Below, piece after piece: positions 57,150 to 64,000 of a stretch of 64,000 bases of DNA. This stretch comes from Nissolia schottii (Eukaryota > Streptophyta > Magnoliopsida > Fabales > Fabaceae), in NCBI GenBank assembly GCA_003254905.1, contig QANU01020924.1:51212-115211 (forward strand). The letters are read 5' to 3'. The translations under genes were made by a program, and so were the position numbers. Under the pieces are notes generated by a model. It had not been told where the DNA came from and made no database searches. It worked only from the letters and a program-made list of their open reading frames with translations. Each line of letters begins with the position of its first letter. Position 1 is the first letter of the stretch.

Positions 57150-58091
57150 CTCTAAGGATTGACCAATTTACTGCTCTTATGGATAAAATCTCCAATAGGA
57201 CTTTGAGAAATGGGATAGTTCAAGTTGCATGAGTCTCATTATTATGATTTGTAGAATTTTAGAAACATTCAGGGGTACTACGTCCAAAAGGGTTACCACT
57301 GCTAAGGAATTTTCTTAAAGAAGAAAAAGTGTTTTACCAAAAGCAATACGGCTGAAACAAATTCGATTACATCAAACACGATTTCAATAAAGCATGAAGT
57401 AAAAGGAAATATAAGGGAGTACATCATGGACATGTCTCATCTTGCTTCAAAACTAAAGACATTAGAGTTAGAGCTATTTGATAGTTGCTCGTGCAAATAG
57501 TTTTTTTGATTTCTCTTCTTGTAAAATTCAGTTTATGGTCAGTTATAACTGACAAAGGGATAAATGGTCTCTTAATGAGCTCATTTCTCATTGTGTGTAA
57601 GAAAAAGAACTCTTAAAGTAAGAAAAGATTGAAAGTACTCACTTGGCAGTAATTTTAAGGACAAGAATGTTGAATAAGGATAAAGAAGCTGCAAAATTTG
57701 TCCACCTCAAAAGAAACGACATTAGGAATTTAGTTATTACTTCTATTAGAGTTATGGACATATGAAGAACGATTGTGTCAAATATCATGCTTGGCGTATA
57801 AGGAAAGACACACTTCTAATTTTAGATCATTCTGGGGTTAATTTAGCGTTAGTATCAACACGCTTGGTGTGTAGTTTTCTTTGTTCTATTACTCACATAA
57901 GTGTGTCTAAGCAAGGATTTCTTTTTTTGAGTTGTCAAAATTCAAATGATGCTAAAAGATTCATCTATGTGGTACACACAAAAAAAATAGTGAAAGTTGA
58001 GGCAATAGGGCTTTTGGATTATTGTCAAATATTTGAATTGAACACACACACACACACACATACATATATATGTATAAATATCTTCTTTTAA
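57150..58091 (+). pseudogene. copia gag and protease-region remnant
   Basis: Reading across frames gives gag pieces: VKGNIREYIMDMSHLASKLK (about 57390-57450), a WSLNELISHC-like run and a KKRTLK-type stretch. Then MKNDCVKYHAWRIRKDTLL (57762 on) is the tail of a CCHC knuckle, and THISVSKQGFL and AKRFIYVV..KKIVKVEAIG belong to the protease region. The DSGA-type protease active site itself cannot be found: the text jumps from LVSTRLV to SITHISVS. A (CA)n tract at 58043-58060 ends the frame. Confidence 0.75.
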
Positions 58092-59179
58092 ACAAAATTT
58101 GGGTTTGGTTATTCTTATTCATTTAGAAACAATTAGATTAGTCCTTTTTCATAATTCAAATAGTTTCTTTTTATATAATATTAAATCTTTTAATGAAACC
58201 TTGCATGAGTTTTTTTTTTTTTTTTTTTGTATAAAGTGCAAATTAACCATTGAGAATCATTGATTTCCTTCATTTTACAGACTTTTATGTTTGTGTTTTG
58301 TGCTTTAAGGAGAAACAAACGATATTGAAGAGATTAGGGGCCAACAGATCTTCATATGTCTCTGAATGTAGACATAGAGATATTTGTGACTATTCCCTAC
58401 GATTTCATGGAATAGTTAAACAGTAGATTATTAAGTTCGTAGACATTTTTTATTCTTTGGTCATCTTTAACTCCTTTATGAAAAGTTGCAGTCACTGGAC
58501 ATATTCAAGTCCCTTAAGATTTAGTTAAATTAAAATTAACTTGGCAAAACCATTAAGGTTATCAAATCTAACTATGGTGGTAAATGCCATGGTAGGTATG
58601 ATGAATCACGTGAAACTTTCATAATTAAAAGTTGTAGTTTACATCTTTAATAGAGTTTCGACTAAAGTAGTAATCAAAATCCCTTATGAATTATGAAATG
58701 GCAAAAAGGCAATATAAGACATTTAGACATTTGGAGTTGTCCAGCTAAGGTAAGGCCTTTTTGGCCAAATATAAAGAAACTAGACTCAATAACAATCAAC
58801 ATTTATTTTGTTGGATCCTTAGAGGATTTCAGGGGGTATATAAGTTTTATATGTGATCTCACAACTAGATCAATTTTAAGGTAATGAATACCTAGTTCTT
58901 TGTGGATTTTTGAGTTTGGGGGAGAATAAAGTTAAAGACTTTGTTTTTAAACAGGAATCTATTCCAAATCAAGATCAACAGGTTTGAAGAACAAACTCAA
59001 CAATCTCAAGAACAAATGTCATTAAGGAAATGCACTAAAGAAAGAAGAATTTATAGAGTCTAATGATTGTATCATATGGGGTTGTATGACCCTTTTAGGA
59101 CAATAATGGTATTAGTGGTGCATTATGATCTTAAGGTACATTAGACGGATATAAAGGTTGTGTTTCTCAATGGTGACAT

Positions 59180-60090
59180 TGATGAGACGATTTAAATGTT
59201 GTAACCAGAAAACTATGTGTCGAGAGATATAAAGAATGTGGTTTGCAAATTAAAGAAGTTCATCTATGTTCTTAAGCAAACCTTTATCAATGGTATTGCA
59301 ACTTTCATCAAGTTATTATCTCATTTGGTTTAAAGATAAACGTGGTTGATGATTGTACATACCTTAAATTTGGCATGCATAACTGCAGATCAAAAGAAAC
59401 CCCTATTGTTAAAGGAGATAAGCCTAGTCGCATTCAACGCCCTAAGAATGATTTTAAAACTAAAGAAATACACAAGTTTTCCTATGCTTCAGCAATAGGA
59501 ATTATAATATGTGCTCAGGTTTGTACATCTACGGATATTGCGTACATATCTTTTTGGATGTTAGGAAAATATTTGAGAAATTCGAGTGGATCATTGGATA
59601 ACAGTCATAAGGTTCTTACGGTATCTTTAGAGAACAAAACACTTCATATTCATATACAGGAAATCAAATCAGGTAGAGATCATGAATGATTTAGACTTTC
59701 ACTTTGGTGGATACCAAAATAGTCATAGATCCAATTCAAGTTATACTTATATGCTTGGTGGAGAAGCTATTCGGAAGAGTGCTGAGCAGACACTCATTGC
59801 TTCCTCTACCATTGTAGTTGGTTTAATAGCTTGTTATGAGGCATCCAATTATGTAAAATGACTGCAGACTTTTGTCATAAGGGCTGCAAACTATGGATGA
59901 AATTGAAAGACCATTAAGTTGTATTGTGATAATATTTCAACAGTCATATAAAGAAAGAGTTTAGAATGGTCAATTGTCTATAGAGCATATTAACAAAAAC
60001 TTTAATATTGCGAATCTGCTCACTAAGGAACAACCACCCAAGGTCTTTCGTGAGCATAATGCTCATATGGGTATAATATCATTTTAATGA
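59180..60090 (+). pseudogene. copia reverse transcriptase / RNase H remnant
   Basis: 59342-59689 reads LKFGMHNCRSKETPIVKGDK, then PKNDFKTKE, YASAIGIIICAQVCTSTDIA and MLGKYLRNSSG. These are the copia connection blocks between RT and RNase H. 59700-60090 has degraded RNase H text: SYTYMLGGEAIRKSAEQTL, IASSTIV, LYCDN and a final PPKVFREHNAHMG. Stops interrupt it. The upstream RT palm is mostly lost (short match near 59130-59290). Confidence 0.8.
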
Positions 60091-60503
60091 TAAGCTAGAT
60101 TAGTGGAAGTGTGCATTGGGATACTCATTTATGTTAGACAAACCTTATGTTTAAGGATTTTTTTTTTGCAAAAATAAAGGTATTCAGTTATTTTGTTTTC
60201 ACTCTGAATTATTTTATTCTCATAAAGAATAAAGTTGGACCAGTTGGAAATAGACATGAATGAGATCATTTTATATGTAATTTCCATGTTACTCATCCAA
60301 ACTCATCCATGTTACTTATATGGTGATTATCGTGGTTCAGTTGTGACTTTAATGTAACGAAAGTTGTAGTAGTTCTATCATCGGTATATGAGATGGACAA
60401 GATTGTTAAAGTAGTTAAGGACAAATAGCATTCAAACATGCACGTAAAGTTTTTTTTCATATGATTATTTCTAGGTAAAATATGTTTAGCCCAAGTGAGA
60501 GAT

Positions 60504-60537
60504 TGTAAGGAAATTTGATTTTCTTGGTCTATTTGGT

Positions 60538-60580
<43 letters not shown>

Positions 60581-61010
60581 AATTATGATCATATTAGCTA
60601 TTTTATCATGACTTATATATGGTAATCTCATTATTATTTGAACTAAAATAAAATAAGTCTGGACTACTTTCGGTTTGGGTCCAAATGAGAATAAAAATCG
60701 ATCATACTATTTTTTTTCTGAGAACCAAAAACTAAGTGTAAATAGATAATAAAGGATCTTGGTCACCAACACATCAAAATTGAATAAATAGTCTTTTTCC
60801 TCATCTGAAGAACTATGCTCAAGCTTTGTCAGGGATACAGTTATTTTGGTTGAGGAAGACCTATAACCGTGAATCCAAACATCAATGAACAATATCAATC
60901 AACTCCTATATATTTAGGAATTCAGGTACGTTTCTGCATCTAATTTATTTATCTTCTTGATGATTTAATATGGATGGTCTTGGGTTAGAAAGAAATAAGG
61001 TTTTCTAACA
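60504..61010 (+). repeat. 3' LTR of the copia element (507 bp)
   Basis: Partner of 54790-55296. A (TA)n run at 60540-60578. By eye it differs from the 5' copy at well over one base in ten, pointing to an old insertion. Confidence 0.88.
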
Positions 61011-61038
61011 TCTATCTATCTATTTACATATTTATCTA

Positions 61039-62340
61039 TAATATTATAATAATATTATTATATCAAAGTTGTTACACTTAGTTTGTTAGGTTCTTCACAT
61101 ATTTATGACTCTTTTATGTGCATATTATGAGAATATGATCATTTTAAACTCATTTACGAATCTTTGCATATTTTAAAGCATATTCAACAATTCATTTTCC
61201 TAAATAGTTATTTGAATAAAAATAATATTAAAAAAATCAATTTAGGTAATAGAAGTGCCTAAATTAGTATTAATTAAAATATTAAAAAATCAAATTAGGC
61301 AATGCAAGTGCCTAAATTGTTATTAAAAAAAACATTAAAGAATCACATAATGTTATTGATGTAGGTGAATTTTTCAGTATCCATTTAGTACTTAGCCATG
61401 TAATTTCAATATACATGTAATTTGGTCATGTATTCACCACATACATGCGTGTTTTTTTTTTGTTTTTTTTTTTCTTCAGTTTGCCACATGGCAATAACTC
61501 CCTATTTATGTTAGAATGTCCTTACATGTTATTTATTTATAAATTATTTCATATAATTTTCATTTTTTTTACTTTTCATTATTTCATCATTCATATGTTT
61601 TTTTTTTTTTTACTTTTCATCTTTTTTATTAACTCTTGGCTCTTCATCTTGTAGAATATTTTAAAATTTTCAATTTTCAATTTTCAATTTTTCTAAGATT
61701 ATCTTGAGTAATGAGGAGATTATTTATACTAATAATTAATAAAAAATATATAGTTATTATTTTATTTAACTATGAGACGAAAAGAGGGTTTTACCCATCT
61801 TATATAAATTTTGGTATTAACCATGTGATAACTAAATTATACATATTAATATACAAAAGAATATAAATAATTATGTGTTAAAATTTATAATATTATAATA
61901 ATATTCTTATATTAGAGTTGTTCCACTCAGTTTGCTGCATGGCAATAGCTCCCTTGATTTCTATTCATATTAAAATTTTCTTACATTTGATTATTTATAA
62001 ATTATTTCATATAATTTTAATTAATTTTTTTTACTTTTCATTATTTTACCATTCATATATCTCTTTTTTGCTTATTATATTTTTAATTAACTCACGACTC
62101 TTCATCTTGTATAATAAATTTAAAATTTTCAATTTTCAATTTTTTAAAGATTATCTTAAATAATTATACTAATAATTAATTAAAAATATAATTATTATTT
62201 TATTTAACTATGAGGACAAAATAGAGTTTTACCCATTTTATTTAAATTTTGTTATTAATCATGTAGCAACTAAATTATATTTATTAATATACAAAGAATA
62301 TAAATAATTATGTGTTAAAAAAACTAATATATGAAGAATA
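61039..62340. repeat. AT-rich segment present in two full and one partial copy
   Basis: AGTTTGCCACATGGCAATAA (from 61478) and AGTTTGCTGCATGGCAATAG (from 61929) begin copies of about 450 bases that share TTATAAATTATTTCATATAA, CTTTTCATTATTT and ACCCAT(C/T)TTAT. A partial copy starts at 61039 (ATAATATTATAATAATATTA then AAAGTTGTTACACTTAGTTTG). No gene; the open frames at 61445 and 61918 are A/T-rich chance frames. Confidence 0.7.
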
Positions 62341-62829
62341 TTCCATGTACTATTTCTTTTGAAGGGAAAATTTTTATTGTGGGTTGACAAGTGTCTAACT
62401 CATGAAATAAGACTATCTAACTTTTATATATTAATTAATAGATTAATAGAATAATAGATGGAATTTAATGGATCAATTTCTTGACTTTATAACATACATA
62501 TGTATAATATTGTAGTGCGTAGCGATCAGTGTTGAACACTAAATTGGCATAGAATATTTGACCATGAGATAAGAGAGTGCTGGTAGTTGCACAGTCACAT
62601 TGATCATGAACTACTTTGCTCTTGTTATTTTCTCTTCTATTTATCCACAAAACCACAATGTACGAAAACAATTTTATTGGACGAAGTTGGTTTGGCTAGA
62701 AGGAACGTTTTACAGGGTCAACTCTCAATCTGGTAAGTGAGAAAAGAATTATATTGGAAGCAACTAGCAAAAGTGAATAACATTAAGTTTCGAAACAAGA
62801 CTACTAAATTGATCCATGTGACAATGTAG

Positions 62830-63460
62830 GGTAAGAAGAAAAGGAAGGAGATTTTCCAGCTAAAAGATGAAAATAGAAGAGTTAAAGGCCCGATAGCAAT
62901 AAAAAATGAGATACTAAAATTTTTCAAGAATCTTTACAAGCAACAATCGGTGCCTCATATCCTCCTCCCGAACGGATTTCTTCAGAAGATTAGCCAACAA
63001 CAGACAACTGACCCAGAAAGAAGAGAGGTGGTTTAGAGTTGCACCCGTCGAAAACAATGGGTTTCGATAGGTTTAACTTCAACTTTGTCAAGAGGTTTTG
63101 GAGCGACTCGGACAAGACATTGCAATATTTATTTGAAAAACGTGTGTAGCGTTGTCCTCGAAGGTGGATAATCCTAAAGAAGCCAAAGATTTTTGGCTGA
63201 TTAGTATGGTGAGGTGTCTTTATAAAAGCATATCCAAGATTCTATCCAACAAATTGAAGATTGTCATGTCGTCACTTGTGGAAGAGTCGCAATTAGCGTT
63301 TATTTAGAAGAGACAGATTCTAGATGGGATTCTTATAGCTAATGAGACTATCTGGTGGCTCAAAAAGCACAAGGTTAAGGTTGCCCTTCTGAAGCTCGAC
63401 TTTTAGAAGGCATATGACACAATCAGGTGGGACTTCTTGGATCATGTGCTCTACCATATG
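62830..63460 (+). pseudogene. LINE reverse-transcriptase remnant
   Basis: Plus-strand reading in shifting frames gives KKRKEIFQLKDENRRV, AIKNEILKFFKNLYKQQ, then a degraded NKS.GPDGFN-like segment. From about 63150 it reads VDNPKEAKDFWLISMVRCLY, KSISKILSNKLKIVMSSLVE, RQILDGILIANETIWWLKKH and LLKLDF.KAYDTIRWDFLDHV. These are the RT fingers and palm blocks of plant L1-type LINEs. Stops at about 63307 and 63404 break it. It ends abruptly at 63460, where an LTR begins. Confidence 0.85.
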
Positions 63461-64000
63461 TGTAACACCCTAGCTAACTGCATACCCTCGAGTAGTACAC
63501 AATGCTCACTAGGTTGTTAATCACTTGGTGGGAATACTTATAGTCCCTTACTATTTTTTTTGAAAATATTTGGTTAAGGAAAATATGGACCAATTTAAAA
63601 CTTTTCTACTGAGTGCATATTTACAAAATATGAGCCATGTGTGAATCAAAGTATATAAGACAAACGATAGAGCTTGAGGCTTACAACCAATAGTCATTCA
63701 TAGCATAATTATATACCTAAGCAAGTACCTGGTCCTTCACAGATAAGTACAACCAATCATATAATATTATAATAAAGTATAGGTACATGTTATAATCATC
63801 CATACACATAATAAAAGTTCGTCCATCGCATAACCAGCTAAGCATGTCTTCATAGCCTTGAAGATCTGTCCGTCCGTCATCAGTAGCTTGTCCTCTGTTC
63901 TTTCCTGATCGTCTTGGTGCTTCTCATAGTTCACGTCTACCCCTGGAAGTATAAGTGAGTGGGGGTGAGAACATTCGTCCTCAGTGGTTTACCTTGGCGT
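63461..64000 (-). mobile_element. LTR of the long-LTR family, inserted in a LINE (runs off the right edge)
   Basis: TGTAACACCCTAGCTAACTG starts exactly where LINE text stops. It is similar in kind to the TGTCACGCCC end of solo LTR 1. Further in, GTGAGTGGGGGTGAGAAC..CAGTGGTTTACCTTGG (63955-63998) parallels GAGGGGTGAGTTG..TTAGTGGCGGGTACCTTGG of LTR 1 (1980-2015). The other end and the duplication are outside the window. Confidence 0.55.

Larger units (their letters stand above)
54790..61010 (+). mobile_element. Ty1/copia retrotransposon, full structure, coding-dead
   Basis: A 5' LTR at 54790-55296 and a 3' LTR at 60504-61010, each 507 bases, begin TGTAA(A/G)GAAATTTG and end TTTTCTAACA. Between them lie a primer-binding site, gag remnants (about 57150-57780), a protease-region remnant, RT/RNase H remnants (59180-60090) and a purine-rich CCAAGTGAGAGAT just before the 3' LTR. 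Flanks TATAT (54785-54789) and TCTAT (61011-61015) differ at one base. The element sits inside a (TCTA)n tract. The many stops mean it cannot move by itself. Confidence 0.88.

Noticed and set aside
58203-58230. Poly-T tract as a Pol III terminator
   Set aside because: No Pol III gene precedes it, and it lies inside the copia interior.

Overview
This is plant nuclear DNA from a dicot, most likely a legume of the soybean/bean group. It is AT-rich, its genes have GT-AG introns, and three well-conserved plant gene families are separated by dense transposon debris. The legume assignment rests on remembered resemblance of the cytochrome b5, CYP78A and TAC1 proteins and was not tested by a search. 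One ambiguous base (n) lies at 34318. I found no tRNA or rRNA gene, organelle segment, CRISPR array or bacterial-type operon.

Layout: (1) 1-10924 is a decayed Ty1/copia element on the minus strand. Its 5' LTR and primer-binding site are at 10700-10924, and gag, integrase, reverse transcriptase and RNase H pieces run down to position 1. It is split by members of one long-LTR family: a solo LTR at 1636-3586 (duplication ATTTG), a truncated LTR at 4091-8740 which itself received a solo LTR at 6576-8494 (duplication ACAAC), and a partial LTR at 10310-10695. (2) 10925-21400 is intergenic. It holds LINE fragments, a Mutator-like element with very long inverted repeats (13958-15379), a Tourist-like MITE (20784-20989) and three GC-rich islands. 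(3) 21415-23457 is a complete two-exon CYP78A cytochrome P450 gene on the plus strand. (4) 23458-38500 has no recognisable gene but many foldback elements, MITEs and a 245-bp tandem duplication.

(5) 38553-45484 holds two complete tandem cytochrome b5 genes, both minus strand, with identical intron positions. Their introns carry different insertions, so each paralogue partly records the state of the other before insertion. (6) 45490-51180 is intergenic with SINE-like pieces and an inverted-repeat element. (7) 51185-53147 (minus) is a complete four-exon TILLER ANGLE CONTROL 1 (TAC1) gene, including a 6-base first coding exon. (8) 54790-61010 is a structurally complete but coding-dead Ty1/copia element on the plus strand with two 507-bp LTRs. 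(9) 61011-64000 holds a triplicated AT-rich segment, a LINE reverse-transcriptase remnant and an LTR that interrupts it and runs off the window.

The four host genes are independent units and not a pathway cluster: CYP78A is expected to control organ and seed growth, TAC1 branch angle, and the two b5 proteins ER electron transfer. I see no strong case for an undescribed multi-gene system. The most informative feature is the b5 duplication, which serves as a natural before-and-after record of transposon insertion.
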